Positions 1-10,752 of a stretch of 64,000 bases of DNA are shown here, piece after piece. How positions within the stretch are numbered: the first letter of the stretch is position 1; every line of letters begins with the position of its first letter. Below the pieces are notes generated by a model, which worked only from the letters and a program-made list of their open reading frames with translations, had not been told where the DNA came from and made no database searches. The position numbers and the translations under genes are program-made. Source of the stretch: Lachancea dasiensis (Eukaryota; Ascomycota; Saccharomycetes; Saccharomycetales; Saccharomycetaceae); contig LT598458.1 in the NCBI GenBank assembly GCA_900074725.1, forward strand, positions 868,001 through 932,000. Reading direction: 5' to 3'.

Positions 1-734
1 TTGGCACTGAGTGACTTGCTGAGCAATGCGATAGCAAGAGGACGCTTCTTGTCAAGGAAAATCTTATTGCTCAGCTTAACGCACTCTAAGTATATCTGAT
101 TCGCTAATTCCTTCGTGGGCGAAATAATTAGCCCTTTAAGGCCCTCAGTTTTTCGCGAATTGATAGCTTGTTGCAGTAAAGGTAGTACGAAGGATAGAGT
201 TTTACCCGATCCAGTGGGAGCACTGGCTAGGATGTCTCTGCCCTGGAGCGCCATTGGAATACCTTCGCACTGAATGGGAGTAGGTTCTGTGAAGTGCGAA
301 TCGATTAAATTGGATAAGAGACGCTTGTCGAATTTAAAGCGAGTAACAAGATCTTCAAATGAACCGATTGGTAGCGGTAAATCTTCTCCTGTAACATTTC
401 CACCGTAAGATTTTCTGAGCTGAGCGGCTTCCTCGGCATTAGATATCCTGAGCGTTGCGCGATCATCTACCGGAGTGTTGGAAAGTTTTTCGGGGCTAGT
501 GGTGAGACTATCCTCAGTAGCCTGGTGCTCTTTTTCGGCTTTGAGGACTGTTCTCTTGTTGCGAAAAAAGTCTAGTTCCTTTGTTAGCTGTTGATCGGTA
601 TCTTGTTTTCTGGTACTTCCCGGCAAAAATGTGACATTTTGATCGGTCTTGCTCTTGCTGAAATCAGCGTTGACGCCTGAACGGTTGCTTTTCTTGACAT
701 TAGCGCCTCTGGTTAAAACTTGAAAGATATCCAT
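1..734 (-). CDS. ROK1: ROK1, DEAD-box RNA helicase (5' part; 3' end outside window)
   Basis: Partial gene: 244 codons from the ATG at 734 run off the left edge. The product is an ATP-dependent RNA helicase that acts in the nucleolus in early 18S rRNA processing and release of snR30. Residues 1-110 are a poorly structured lead that shares MDIF and a [10 protein letters not shown] segment with yeast Rok1 as I remember it. The helicase core follows: Q motif FTEPTPIQC (about 148-156), Walker A APTGSGKT (172-179) and motif Ia PTKELANQ (206-213). The DEAD box itself lies beyond the window. It is transcribed away from MRPL15, 1.8 kb to the right. The name rests on the N-terminal match, which separates Rok1 from other DEAD-box proteins. 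Confidence 0.93.
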   Translation of the reverse strand, partial: MDIFQVLTRGANVKKSNRSGVNADFSKSKTDQNVTFLPGSTRKQDTDQQLTKELDFFRNKRTVLKAEKEHQATEDSLTTSPEKLSNTPVDDRATLRISNAEEAAQLRKSYGGNVTGEDLPLPIGSFEDLVTRFKFDKRLLSNLIDSHFTEPTPIQCEGIPMALQGRDILASAPTGSGKTLSFVLPLLQQAINSRKTEGLKGLIISPTKELANQIYLECVKLSNKIFLDKKRPLAIALLSKSLSA

Positions 735-2578
735 GATTCAGTTGTGATTATTGTAGGCTGTGGACGTCAATCGTAAGGAGGATTTTCGCAAAATTCGGAA
801 CAGTTCCTCTATCCACGAGATCTTTATCAGGTTGATCTCCGAAAGAGTCTTCAAGGTAAGCTGGATAACAAGTCCTTGAAATTCGTTCTTGAGCTCATCG
901 CAGTTTTATGGAGCCTTACTAAATTTTTCAAAAATTTCAAACTACGTGGAACGTCTGTCATCGATAAAGTGATCGATCATCACTAAGGCCATGCTCCCAA
1001 GCTTAATACGTGAAACGCCAATCTAGGAATAGCATATTGACTAAGTCATCCACTATTGTGTAAAGAGAACAGTAATTTTGAGTAAGAGCAGCTTTATTTT
1101 TTCAGATGGTACTTTTAATGGGAGTCAAGAGCCTTTCAACTTGTCTGGATTGCCACGGCTTTCGAAAAAGCACCTTGCCCAAGCAGACGCTTCTAAGTTG
1201 TTTATAGAGACACCACAGAGGTTTTTACTGCGTTTTGGCTTATAAGCTGGGCAAATAAGTGATGTCTGGCTCTCTTGATCTCCCGTGCTTTATTTGAGGG
1301 TCTGCCATTACTGTTCACTTGGTGGGCCGCAGTGATTGCTCTACAAAGACACATTTGGAACACTTTGAAGCCCCGACTGGTGTCGAGAGTCCTCTAAGCT
1401 CCAAAAAATGCAGTTGATATGACTAACGAGCTTTTGACTGCGTGTTTGCGAGGATGTATCAATCAGCTCCCTCAGACAACTACCCACAATATGCCTAGCA
1501 ACTTTTCAGGAATGGCCATGCAATGTGAACTGTCTTTAAGTACCCGAGTTAGTAGAGTATCGAGTGTCAATAATTTATCGGGAAGCTTACCCCCTTGAAT
1601 CATTCTTGGTGTATGATACCAGTGTCCTCATCTGGACAACTGGGATAAGCAAACATAGCCCAAATGGCAGAAGTATAACAGACGATATTGACTATAGCTG
1701 ATTGTTTAAGCTCCAAAACTCTCTTCATTTTAGTTGAGTTATTGGTAAAAGTTATATAAGCTTCTATTTGGCTCGGCGGCTAAATAAATTTCTATATTGG
1801 TGTAAGAAAATGAACCATATATGAAGGAACCTTTATAGTATACCCACAACTAGTAGATTGAGCTTCAAGCCGAAACAGGTTCGAATAGCCAAAGAGCTCG
1901 GTTTGATGGACATAATCAATGGACTGCTTCCTTTGATAAGTCCTCCACCCCACTCAATATGCAAGCTGTGTACAATATTGGTTCTTGGGCACAACAGTTG
2001 TCGAGCCCGAGTTTACTGGTGGCGTGCAGGTCACGACCATTTGGTGGGGCTGGAATACTGGAGCCGATGACCATTTTCAGCACCTGTGAACACAACATCC
2101 TACCAGCAAATCATGCGTTCGGAAAACTATGCTACCAGCAAACTTTGCTTTCGGAAATGAACGCTATCATGAAATTATGCTATCTACGTTTTAGGCACAA
2201 GGTACGCCAACTCCAAGGAGATGAGCAGGAATTGCGGATTGCACGGACTTGAGTGATCTTTGTCCAAATTCGCCGAGATACAAGCGCCTACGTGAAAAGC
2301 TTCGAATGTGATGATAAGAAGACCGAAAAGTTCACAAGGTTGCAGAGCCACAACCAAGCAATCCACACCGGTTTGGCCAGTAGTGTGTGTGGTATCGGCA
2401 TCTCTGCCGAATCGTGTCGGATGCTATAAATTAGCGAACTACTACTGGTGGGAAAATTTTCCAATATTGAATAGAATTGAAATAGAAACTCAAAAACAGC
2501 TGCGGAAACAGACTCTATCATTCGCTGAACGGCCCTCAACGGATACTTGTATTATAGAATTGGAGCCGGATCGCGAGT
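735..2578. other. 1.8 kb divergent intergenic region, ROK1/MRPL15
   Basis: It holds the promoters of ROK1 (leftward) and MRPL15 (rightward) and is unusually long for such a compact genome. No open frame here is convincing. A 97-codon ATG frame at 1959-2252 matches nothing I recognise, and all three forward frames look equally protein-like there, so a decayed gene is possible but unproven. A 26-base direct repeat sits at 2100-2157 (listed separately). ROK1 and MRPL15 are not neighbours in S. cerevisiae, so an ancestral gene may have been lost here. Confidence 0.5.
2100..2157. repeat. two-unit imperfect direct repeat, 32-base period
   Basis: The units begin at 2100 and 2132. Each starts CTACCAGCAAA and ends TTCGGAAA, differing at a few middle bases. 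The spacing of 32 is not a multiple of three, so the repeat would not keep a protein frame. It looks like a small tandem duplication in the intergenic region or a paired binding site. Confidence 0.6.
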
Positions 2579-3271
2579 ATGTCTGGTCTTTGGGGGAAAT
2601 TGGCTTGTCTTCGAAGCCCAGTGGGGCGCAGAACCGTCACATATCTGCACAGTGGAAACAGAGTCCGGGGTCTGAAGAGGGACCCTAGCGAGTACTTGAG
2701 GCTTCCCAGTGGCCTTTTATATACCGAAGTCGAACCCCAAACATACCAAGAGGCTGTACGCTCACAGTTGAACCTAAAGAGCAATGATATTACGCTTTCA
2801 GATGACCTGATCTTACAATGCCTGACACACAAATCATTTGCCCACGGTGGTAAGCCATATAATGAGAAATTGGCACTACTTGGGGCTCAGTACCTCAAGT
2901 ATCGTGCCTCGGTGCACTCGCTGAAAAGCAGCTCGTCTGCCTCGGCTCAAAATGAACAGAAACCAATTAATGGGCTCAATTTTACAAACCTCGGATCTCA
3001 GGGCTCAAAACTTCTCATTTCTAAAAAAGCAACGGCCGAAGTCATCAGGAAAAGGCAATTGGATTCTTTGATTTTTTGGAAAAAAAGGGATCCACTGCAA
3101 AATGAGGTCTATAATGGGGAGGCCACTGTTTTATCCAGTGTCTTAAATGCTTTCATTGGCGGCATATTAATCACAAATGGTCCTGAAAAGACATCTGAAT
3201 ATATTCAAAATGAGTTTTTGAACCCTTCTAAAGAGGCCTCTCTGATACGCATCACCGACTCCATGGTATGA
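2579..3271 (+). CDS. MRPL15: mitochondrial large-subunit ribosomal protein MRPL15 (mL57), RNase III-like fold
   Basis: A 230-residue protein of the RNase III-like family that became a structural part of the mitochondrial ribosome; in yeast it pairs with the related MRPL3/mL44. The N-terminus is rich in Arg, Ser and Leu with almost no acidic residues, as in a mitochondrial targeting sequence. Around residues 75-105 is the RNase III helix pattern LILQCLTHKSFAHG followed by YNEKLALLGAQYL. The family's catalytic ExxxD acidic residues are not kept as a set, which fits a non-enzymatic role. Start is the ATG at 2579. The neighbour SPA2 is convergent, the same arrangement as YLR312W-A and SPH1 (YLR313C) in S. 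cerevisiae, and this supports the name. Confidence 0.85.
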   Translation: MSGLWGKLACLRSPVGRRTVTYLHSGNRVRGLKRDPSEYLRLPSGLLYTEVEPQTYQEAVRSQLNLKSNDITLSDDLILQCLTHKSFAHGGKPYNEKLALLGAQYLKYRASVHSLKSSSSASAQNEQKPINGLNFTNLGSQGSKLLISKKATAEVIRKRQLDSLIFWKKRDPLQNEVYNGEATVLSSVLNAFIGGILITNGPEKTSEYIQNEFLNPSKEASLIRITDSMV

Positions 3272-3588
3272 ATACTGGAATAGCAATAGTCGCACAATTG
3301 ATCCTACGACTAAGTTTCTTTCATAATATTGTGTGGGCCGATGACATCCATTCAAATGCAAGTAGACCGCTAGTTTTTTCTCCCAGTGAGAAGTGAATGA
3401 GATCATAGCAAGAAAAAGGTATGAGTGCTATCACCCTGTATATAAAAACACTTCACACAAATGCTCCGCTGTTATCACGGCTTAGCATGGTGGAACCAAA
3501 ACCAACTTATCTCATGTTATCCTTTATACTGCTTAATTTACTCGTTTATTATAGTAAATATATAATACATTTTGCTTGATAAATGACA
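3272..3588. other. convergent 3' region, MRPL15/SPA2
   Basis: AT-rich, 317 bases between two facing 3' ends. It should hold both polyadenylation regions, with TATATA-type efficiency elements near 3550-3570. I see no gene. Confidence 0.5.
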
Positions 3589-6500
3589 TCAATGCGCTAG
3601 TTTTGAGTTGAGGTACTCGATCTCCTCCTTCAAGCTGGCTTCCTCTACAGTTTTAACCAATTCTTTCGTACACTTGGCCACATCAAAAGCTACACCAGCC
3701 AGGCGTTGTTTGAAATGTTTGTCAGCATAGTCGCTATCACTTTGGTCAGCTTTGATAGTTCCGTCGTCGTGCAAGTGACAGAGCGATTTCATTCTCCTTT
3801 TGCAGTCCTTCAAACTTTGAACCACCCAATTTCCGTGCTCTTTCAAAGCTGCGTTACGTGATTGAGCCATGGAAACATCGGTGGCTTCGACCATTTGCAC
3901 AATCACTTGGTTAATTGCAGATGATCCTTTGCATAGTTCTCCTTTCGATATCTGTGGCTGTTTAATTGAAGTCAGAAGCGACTGGATTGTACTTATGACT
4001 TCAATAGTACGGTGCTCCAAGTACAATAAAAGCTCTGAAAGTGTATTGTCAGGGTTGTCAATTTCAAACGCGTCAATATCAAAATCGGATTCGTCACTGG
4101 ATTCTCTTTGCCCAGTTTCCACATTAAACTTTTGAGAAGTTTCTGACGTTGTTCTTCTCACCATGCCAGATTCATCACCTTGCTGAGGTATCACAAATTC
4201 CTCCTGTTTCACTAGCGGTTCTACGCGCTTCTCACTCGATCCAATGGTTTCGGCATGAGAGACACCTGTCATTGGCGTTCTTTTATGGTCCATGTCGCTT
4301 GGCTTACTTGGCTTCCCTTCTTCCACATCAATTGTTCCAGGACCATGGTCTGAAGACTTGGCCTGGGTAGCACCCTTTTCAACTGTCTTGAGGTCCTTTT
4401 GTGCAGAAATGCTTTCTGTTGGAGACTCCTTCAATTTTACCTGGGAGAAATCATTCTCGTTCGTCAGGGTCGATGGCACAACGTTAGCCATGGTCGCATC
4501 GTGATTGTGGCCAACACTGTGACTATGGGGTGAAATATTTGCGTGCCCCACCTGTTTTAGGCCTATGGGCTTTTTCTCTACTTCTGGACTGAAAGAGAGC
4601 TGACCTCCAGTACCCTCGAGCTGCGATGTTTCCGCGTCGATCTTGGGCCCGGATATTTTCAAGAAAGGGCTTCCATTGGCGCGTTGATTTTGTGATCCAA
4701 TATCTTCATTCACCTTTCTGCCACCGAGGTGATTGTTTAGTCCAGAAGTTACGTTAGCATCGACAGAAATAGCTTCCTTGGCCTGTTCTGGAAAGATAGC
4801 TACAGATTCTTGTAGCGCCGCTTTTTCGACTGGCAAACTGTCAGCTTCACTCTTGTGAGGACTTGAATGTTGGCTATACCCAAGCGTATCATCTGTTTGT
4901 TGCTTTTTTCGCATATTCTCCTTCAACAATTGATATGTTAAATCATCATCGCTAGTCAAATTACTATCATCATTCCTGTGGGTGTGTCCCTCATCCATTG
5001 TTTCTTCATCCGATGAAATTGTCTGATCCGTTTCTTTTGAGCTCAATTGATCGCGAAGATGTCCGAAATTTCTATTCTTGACTTCTGGACCGGCCCTAGC
5101 AGCAGTATCAATCGATTTTGTAGCGTTTATCGGCTCTTTTTCTTCTGGTGACATTTCACTGTGCTGTTCAGTGTGAACCACCGACGCTGAAACTTCTGGA
5201 GACTTACCATTCTCGTTCAGGGCCAAGCTCGCTGGGCATTTCTCAAGTTCGGCTAACTTGAGGTCTCGCTCAGAAGGAGAGGATGGCTGAAGCACGCGTT
5301 CGCGCCCAGCAACAGATACTAGTTGTCGCACGTCATGATCAACAGGTAAATGTGAGCTCTTCTGCCTATCACTGGGTGGGGAAAAATTGGCCCTTCGGAA
5401 CTGCGCGCTTCCTAGAGATTCTTCACTGGCTGACGTTGGATTCACAATCGAGGCGAACAATGTGCTCGAAGGCTTTCTACTGGCATGTGTGCTCTTTGGC
5501 GACGTTGCGTTTTTCACTACCTTTTGAGTGATCTTCAAAGGCTTAACGGGAGACATGGTCCCAGAATTATCGAATTTTTCATACAAGCTGCTTTGAGGAT
5601 CCTGAAATCCTTCCAATGTTGATGAAAAATTCCTGGACTCTTTAGTGACTGAAATCATGGGAGTTTTAGGCCTGTCGTCTTCGTCTAATCTATTAGCGGA
5701 GTCTGTAATTTTTACCCTTTCGACCAAACGGCATAGTGAGAAGCATACCTCAGATATCGCGCTCTCTACCGTTACAAGAGGCAGTATCTCATGATAGAGC
5801 GCAAAATATCTAACTGAGGTGATTGCATGAGATAATGACGCCTTAATGATCATAATGAACTCTTGATTGGTAGACGAGTCAACCAGAGCTATGATCTTGT
5901 AAGTGCATTCAACCATGTGTGCTAAAGTTTCAAAAAGATCGTTCCCAAAGGTTTCACTGAACCTGTCCTCTTGAAATTGGACGAAAATCGACTCAACGTG
6001 ACTTGAGAACGACGTGAACAAAGCTTGGGGTATTTGACCATCCGGCGATAAATACTGCATTGAGAGCTTGAGATGTGACCTTTCCTTTGGACCTGTTTTA
6101 ATAGAATCTCCAATGGAACGATTACCACTAACTCCTTGTTGATCACTGGATCTGAATAATTTCAGCTTGAGTTCTAGCTCCGCAGAAGTTTGTTTAAGCT
6201 TCTCATTCTCAATGGAAAGAGAGTTGATCTGCTGAGTAAGTTCGGTAAATTTCTGTTGATTATTCTGAACGGCAGACGTATCGGCCTGTGTGCTCTGACT
6301 CTTTTTCAATTGGAGGACCTCAGTGCTCACATTCACCAGTTGGCTATTGAGATCATCGATTTGCCCTTTCAGATCGGTATTCTCATGTTTCAAGTTACGC
6401 AAGTCTGTCTCCAGCTCACTTTTTGAAGAGGACAAAAATGTATTGGCTTTTTCTAACTCTGTTATTTTCTCGTCCATCTTCTCCCCTTCCTTTATCAAAA

Positions 6501-7884
6501 CTTCGACCTCACGCTTAGAATTCTCGTGCTCTAAAGAAGCTCTTTTCAGTGACCCCCAATGACCAACCCCGTTATTTTTGGCAGTTACTTGAGGAGTAGA
6601 GTCGACCAGCTGGAAATTTGCACCTTCGTCAACCAGTTTATTAGTGAGAGCAGAAGGCTGCGAAGGTAAAGGGTCAACATTTCCCGCAGCCGTCGGGCTG
6701 ATTTCCAAAGACTGTTCCTCGCTGGTACTTTTGAGTATATCCCTCTGACCTCTGAGACCCCGAGTGGGCGAACCTTGCTCTGAATTGATATTCGAGTCGT
6801 CCCCCTGTACGCCATGTATGCTTTCGGATGGCTTTACTACTTTTGTTGGGATCTTTGGTCCTCTCTTGTGCCTCTCCCGTTCAGGCGTGCCCTCATCTCT
6901 TTCCGCATAGGCTAGCGTTGGACTAATTGGCCGTGTTACCGCAAGCGGGGCAGTGCTCCCGTTGTATAGAGCAGGATCATGTACATTCATCGGCTTTTGC
7001 TCATGACCATTCATGTCAAGGTTCGATTTGTCGGTTGCATGCACCTTCTTGTCAGTCGAGGTATCAGAATCACTATCACTCGCACTCTGTAATATCTCTG
7101 CTCTTTTAGAGAAATCTTCAGCACCATAATCCTTCTTGGCAGGTGAGCTGTTGAAACTGTCTTGTGAGAGTCTGTTGTTTCTAGGCGTTGCTGTAAGGCG
7201 GTGGTCATGTGTACCAATTTCCGTAGTTACGCCCTCTCTGGGGTCGCTTTGCCGCGCAACGCCTGGGCCATCTTGGTCATCTTCCTCATCAGAACTCCAT
7301 TCAATTGAAGCCTTTTTGGGGCTCACACGCGATTGTTGAATTGTTGCATTGGGTACTACGGCGGACAGGTCCTTTTCATCACGCCCTGGGCTCTGATTTA
7401 CGTCGTAACCTCGACTTGACCCGGCAGTCGAAGGTTGTGGTGGCGAAAGACTTAGATTAGGCTTTGCGCTATTGTGGCTATCTTCTGTGACGTTGTTCAA
7501 CGGTGGAAGCTCGTGGTAGTCCCGCCTCTGGATTTCATACAAAATGTCGTCAACTAGATCGTTAAACCTCGACTCTGATAAATTCGCAAGCTTCTGACGC
7601 GCCTGGTTGCGCTTGACATGGAATGATTCTCGTGGCAGAAGGTGATCGGGCTGCATTTGATTTTCATCTATACGCCTTTGCAGCTCATCGTGGACATCTG
7701 TGCTGAGCTCAAAAAATTGCGAAGGATATAGCTTTAAAAGCTTGGACCTCGCTTTTTGAGCCCTAGCTGAGCCTGAGCGGTCATGTTTGGCCCCGGTAAT
7801 TTGAAAGAAATCACGGAGCTCGCGGTAATAGGTATACACCAGCCGCCTCTGGTCCTCGCTGAGATCTGCCTTACTCGCAGCCAT
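3589..7884 (-). CDS. SPA2: SPA2/SPH1 ancestor, polarisome scaffold
   Basis: A 1431-residue scaffold that gathers formin regulators and MAP-kinase kinases at bud tips and mating projections. The diagnostic Spa2 homology domain is at the N-terminus: two repeats at about residues 45-71 (ARSKLLKLYPSQFFELS) and 95-121 (ARQKLANLSESRFNDLVDD), each ending in an EIQRR/ELQRR-like tail. A long low-complexity Ser/Asp/Glu region follows, then a heptad coiled coil at roughly 445-590, a conserved block near 615-740, another disordered acidic stretch, and a C-terminal helical domain from about 1280. S. cerevisiae SPA2 has 1466 codons and SPH1 is shorter, so the Spa2-like form appears ancestral. It lies between MRPL15 (as SPH1 does) and the HIF1 side (as SPA2 does), the expected position of the single pre-duplication gene. 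Confidence 0.93.
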   Translation of the reverse strand: MAASKADLSEDQRRLVYTYYRELRDFFQITGAKHDRSGSARAQKARSKLLKLYPSQFFELSTDVHDELQRRIDENQMQPDHLLPRESFHVKRNQARQKLANLSESRFNDLVDDILYEIQRRDYHELPPLNNVTEDSHNSAKPNLSLSPPQPSTAGSSRGYDVNQSPGRDEKDLSAVVPNATIQQSRVSPKKASIEWSSDEEDDQDGPGVARQSDPREGVTTEIGTHDHRLTATPRNNRLSQDSFNSSPAKKDYGAEDFSKRAEILQSASDSDSDTSTDKKVHATDKSNLDMNGHEQKPMNVHDPALYNGSTAPLAVTRPISPTLAYAERDEGTPERERHKRGPKIPTKVVKPSESIHGVQGDDSNINSEQGSPTRGLRGQRDILKSTSEEQSLEISPTAAGNVDPLPSQPSALTNKLVDEGANFQLVDSTPQVTAKNNGVGHWGSLKRASLEHENSKREVEVLIKEGEKMDEKITELEKANTFLSSSKSELETDLRNLKHENTDLKGQIDDLNSQLVNVSTEVLQLKKSQSTQADTSAVQNNQQKFTELTQQINSLSIENEKLKQTSAELELKLKLFRSSDQQGVSGNRSIGDSIKTGPKERSHLKLSMQYLSPDGQIPQALFTSFSSHVESIFVQFQEDRFSETFGNDLFETLAHMVECTYKIIALVDSSTNQEFIMIIKASLSHAITSVRYFALYHEILPLVTVESAISEVCFSLCRLVERVKITDSANRLDEDDRPKTPMISVTKESRNFSSTLEGFQDPQSSLYEKFDNSGTMSPVKPLKITQKVVKNATSPKSTHASRKPSSTLFASIVNPTSASEESLGSAQFRRANFSPPSDRQKSSHLPVDHDVRQLVSVAGRERVLQPSSPSERDLKLAELEKCPASLALNENGKSPEVSASVVHTEQHSEMSPEEKEPINATKSIDTAARAGPEVKNRNFGHLRDQLSSKETDQTISSDEETMDEGHTHRNDDSNLTSDDDLTYQLLKENMRKKQQTDDTLGYSQHSSPHKSEADSLPVEKAALQESVAIFPEQAKEAISVDANVTSGLNNHLGGRKVNEDIGSQNQRANGSPFLKISGPKIDAETSQLEGTGGQLSFSPEVEKKPIGLKQVGHANISPHSHSVGHNHDATMANVVPSTLTNENDFSQVKLKESPTESISAQKDLKTVEKGATQAKSSDHGPGTIDVEEGKPSKPSDMDHKRTPMTGVSHAETIGSSEKRVEPLVKQEEFVIPQQGDESGMVRRTTSETSQKFNVETGQRESSDESDFDIDAFEIDNPDNTLSELLLYLEHRTIEVISTIQSLLTSIKQPQISKGELCKGSSAINQVIVQMVEATDVSMAQSRNAALKEHGNWVVQSLKDCKRRMKSLCHLHDDGTIKADQSDSDYADKHFKQRLAGVAFDVAKCTKELVKTVEEASLKEEIEYLNSKLAH

Positions 7885-8244
7885 TATTTACGGTGGTGTG
7901 ATTATAACACTGAAAGTCCCAACCCTCGCTGAAGACTGACAGTAAGTCCAAATTGCGAGTGCAGTGAACTTAAGCTCGACGCTGTACGACTCTCGCTTTG
8001 AAAAAGTATACTCTGATGCTAACCGTGCGAACTCTTGACATTTTTCAAGACGCGTCACATTAATATAAACATGTTCGTCTTTAGTGATGAACCACTCAGC
8101 CAACACTTGAAATGTACGCTACAAGTGAAACAGTGTCACGATAAACTGAAATTAGCTTGACGAGCGCATACGTTGCGATTCAGACCTGACATCTTTGTAC
8201 TGTGTTTTAATACTAGTCAAGCACACTCCGCCAAAAAATTTTAT
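7885..8244. other. SPA2 upstream region
   Basis: 360 bases between the SPA2 start and the 3' end of a tRNA-Pro gene. A 72-codon minus-strand frame (7888-8106) lacks any recognisable similarity and runs into the SPA2 start; I treat it as promoter and leader sequence. Confidence 0.5.
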
Positions 8245-8316
8245 GGGGCGAGCCGGGACTCGAACCCGGGACCTCCCGCACCCTAAGCGGAAATCATACC
8301 TCTAGACCACACGCCC
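8245..8316 (-). tRNA. tRNA-Pro (AGG)
   Basis: A 72-base cloverleaf with no intron. The 5' end reads GGGCGTGTGGTCTAGAGGTA, the anticodon loop is CTTAGGGT (AGG), the T arm is GGTTCGAGTCC inside a GGG/CCC stem, and the acceptor end is GCTCGCCCC. It differs from the two UGG genes near 22.5 and 23.5 kb mainly in the anticodon arm and T stem. Confidence 0.96.
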
Positions 8317-8849
8317 TACTAACGAAGGAGCGGAACGAACTTTTACTACCCGAAGCACATGGGAAGCCCTGCTTCATGTCGTAGAACGACAGGAATATGT
8401 CGTATGACGCTGGGAATTCTCAAGCGGTAAGGATAATTTCAGTAATCGCCTTCAGATGGTGTTTCAAGGACAGTTGAGGATTAGCCTCAACAGGGAGTTC
8501 ATGGAATAGTAGAGCTAATGGAAAACCCTCAAAAGTAGGCAGCTAGTCATAAGTAGAAAGGGCGAACGAAGAAGGTCTAGTTATTCCTGTAGGTTTCCAG
8601 TAGCTTTTACTTTTTGAGCTGACGTTGTGATTACTGTTCACGGCACTTCATTTCTGAGAGACGATTAGCTATCTCAACCAAGGCTTTCCTGGGAGTGACA
8701 TAATTCTGAACAGTGCATTTATCTTGATGCAGGAGAAACTGCTATAAGAGACTTCAGATAGTAGAGGATCATGAAGTCGTGATGGAAAAGCCTAGCGTCT
8801 GCCAGTTTTAGAGAGAAGATCTTTTATAAATTAAAAATTAAAAATATTG
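8317..8849. other. spacer between tRNA-Pro and tRNA-Phe
   Basis: 533 bases with no open frame of note and no recognised RNA. The end next to the tRNA-Phe 3' terminus is AT-rich; on the minus strand the T-run terminating Pol III should lie at about 8838-8846. Confidence 0.5.
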
Positions 8850-8941
8850 TGCGAATTCTGTGGATCGAACACAGGACCTCCAGATATCAGCGACCGAAGT
8901 TTGTCTTCAGTCTGGCGCTCTCCCAACTGAGCTAAATCCGC
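8850..8941 (-). tRNA. tRNA-Phe (GAA), intron-containing
   Basis: The exons match yeast tRNA-Phe: GCGGATTTAGCTCAGTTGGG at the 5' end, the GACTGAAGA anticodon region (GAA), and TCTGGAGGTCCTGTGTTCGA leading to AATTCGCA. An intron of about 19 bases follows the base next to the anticodon and contains an ACTTCGGT segment that can pair with the anticodon, as usual for this gene. A Ty3-type LTR begins about 15 bases upstream of the mature 5' end. Confidence 0.97.
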
Positions 8942-8955
8942 TACTACTGAAGGTA

Positions 8956-9305
8956 GTCATGAAATGACTAGATACGAATCTTACACTAAAAGTAACGAAA
9001 CCACTCGATCTGAGATAAGATCAGCGACAGGAATATCAGTGTCAGGGATTCAAGGGAGCGATGACACGCGATGAGCTCACTTCAGGATTGCGTTGACACC
9101 CGATGAGCTCACTGCAGAACGACATATAAAAGAGGACCTTATTGGCCATGCTAATGTCATTCATAGTATTGAAGAGATCAAGTAGAAACTAATAAGTAAA
9201 CAGTAATCAAGAATTGAACCATTATTATACCCGTCTGGTATAATAGAAGTTATCGCTAAGTCCCACTTCTACTTCGGATTGATTATCCGGGACCGTAGCA
9301 TAACA
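8956..9305 (+). mobile_element. solo LTR, Ty3/gypsy type (left copy)
   Basis: About 350 bases, with a near-identical partner in inverted orientation at 23661-23973. It starts with the short inverted repeat GTCATGAAATGAC, contains a TATA-like ACATATAAAAG, and ends in GCATAACA. No internal retroelement genes adjoin it, so it is a solo LTR, a relic of recombination between two LTRs. The start lies about 15 bases upstream of tRNA-Phe, the placement known for Ty3 and its sigma LTRs. This copy carries a short internal tandem duplication. High similarity to its partner suggests a young insertion. Family assignment rests on position and size, not on coding sequence. Confidence 0.75.
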
Positions 9306-10752
9306 AAGGACTGATCGCCACCAGAAGTATCTACCTTGGCATTTCCGCCAGGCTCTGTCTTGGGTAATCACCACAACTTCAAGGCCAGCAATCGAAACTA
9401 TTTATAAGCTCCTAGACTAGCTGACCTCCTCTAAATGAACTATCCCTACCCTCATCTATATGAACCCTCGATTGTCCAGATTTAGTCCCTGTTTCTCAAG
9501 TGTTTTCTTGGCTTTCCCCATCCCAGCAATTTAAGTGCGCAACATATATTCTGACAATCGAAAACAACAATTTCTATGCTCAAAATCTGTAGTAGGTTTT
9601 TAACTATTGGATGCCACCGTTAGCATCTGCTGAACTCCTAAGATACTCCTTCAAATTTGTAATCTGTATTACGATAAAATCTTGAGCCTCGCATACTATC
9701 CTTGGAGCTATACGAGGGCTCTTAGTCATCTCTACGTGATGAAAAATTCTGGGATTATGACCCATTCTATGGGAGACGAGGCCAGCACTAATACAAATTT
9801 TCATGACGATATCCCTGAACAGAATTACGGGACGGTGGCTCAATAATTTCTTACCTACGAAGCTTTACTGCTTAATTAATTAAAGTGACTTGAAAACTCG
9901 TATATGCATATCCTGCCTCTCTTGATCCTAGTGGTAAGTAGTCATGACTTAAAGACCTTCCTGTTGGACTGACCTTGTTCATATCATTTCTTACTACACT
10001 GGCACAAGTGCAATTCACGACCACGCCACTTGACAACGCCAAGACCACACTATCTAACTAAAGAAAAGACTTAAAGTTTGAGAATATTATAGTTAACTCC
10101 CCCCCTTGTTCAAACCAAAATGCCTTTTATTCGTCTACCGATCATATGCTCTAGTTGGTTGTGTTCACATAGTAGACATACGACATAAACGTGGTGGGTG
10201 GGTCTAGGCTCATGATAGTTTGAAGACTACGGTTAGTGTACGTCAATGCACTGATAATTATTAATTATGATCACTTTGTATTCCGCCTACATATATTAAT
10301 GACATCTTTTTTTCTCGAAGTTTTCGGCGATATCCTTTCATGAATGCCAGTGTACCACCACTAACATATATCATTCCTTGTAAGTTTGCGAAGGTTGGAA
10401 AGTACATGAGAGCATCAAAAAGTAATGCATAACATTAGATCCCAAAACACAGTATAGTTGCACCCATTCCTGAGAAGTCCTGTTACCTCTCAAAAGTTCA
10501 TCTTACTAAAAAAATTGAATCTAGTAAAGAGTGCATAGAGTATTAGTCTTTTTCTGGTCTTGTCTCTAATTAGTTTTTATCTAGTCTTTTCGGCAGTGGC
10601 AGTTAAAGCTTTCATAAAGCGGTGATTGTTTATGTTGGTAGTGGTGCTGATTAGATTGTTAAGAAAAAAGATAAAGCCAAATGTTTAAAATCCATTAAAA
10701 ACAATAAATCTTCAATTACAGCTCTCTACTTGTTGATGGGGGTTTTGCATAT
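9306..10752. other. 1.4 kb intergenic region
   Basis: Between the left LTR and the 3' end of the copper ATPase gene. I see no supported gene. The only open frame of any size (9604-9843, minus) has no ATG at its start and no recognisable content. AT-rich with scattered homopolymers near 10.5-10.7 kb. Confidence 0.5.

Noticed and set aside
1959-2252. 97-codon ATG frame between ROK1 and MRPL15
   Set aside because: No recognisable similarity, it spans an out-of-frame tandem repeat, and other frames look equally protein-like.
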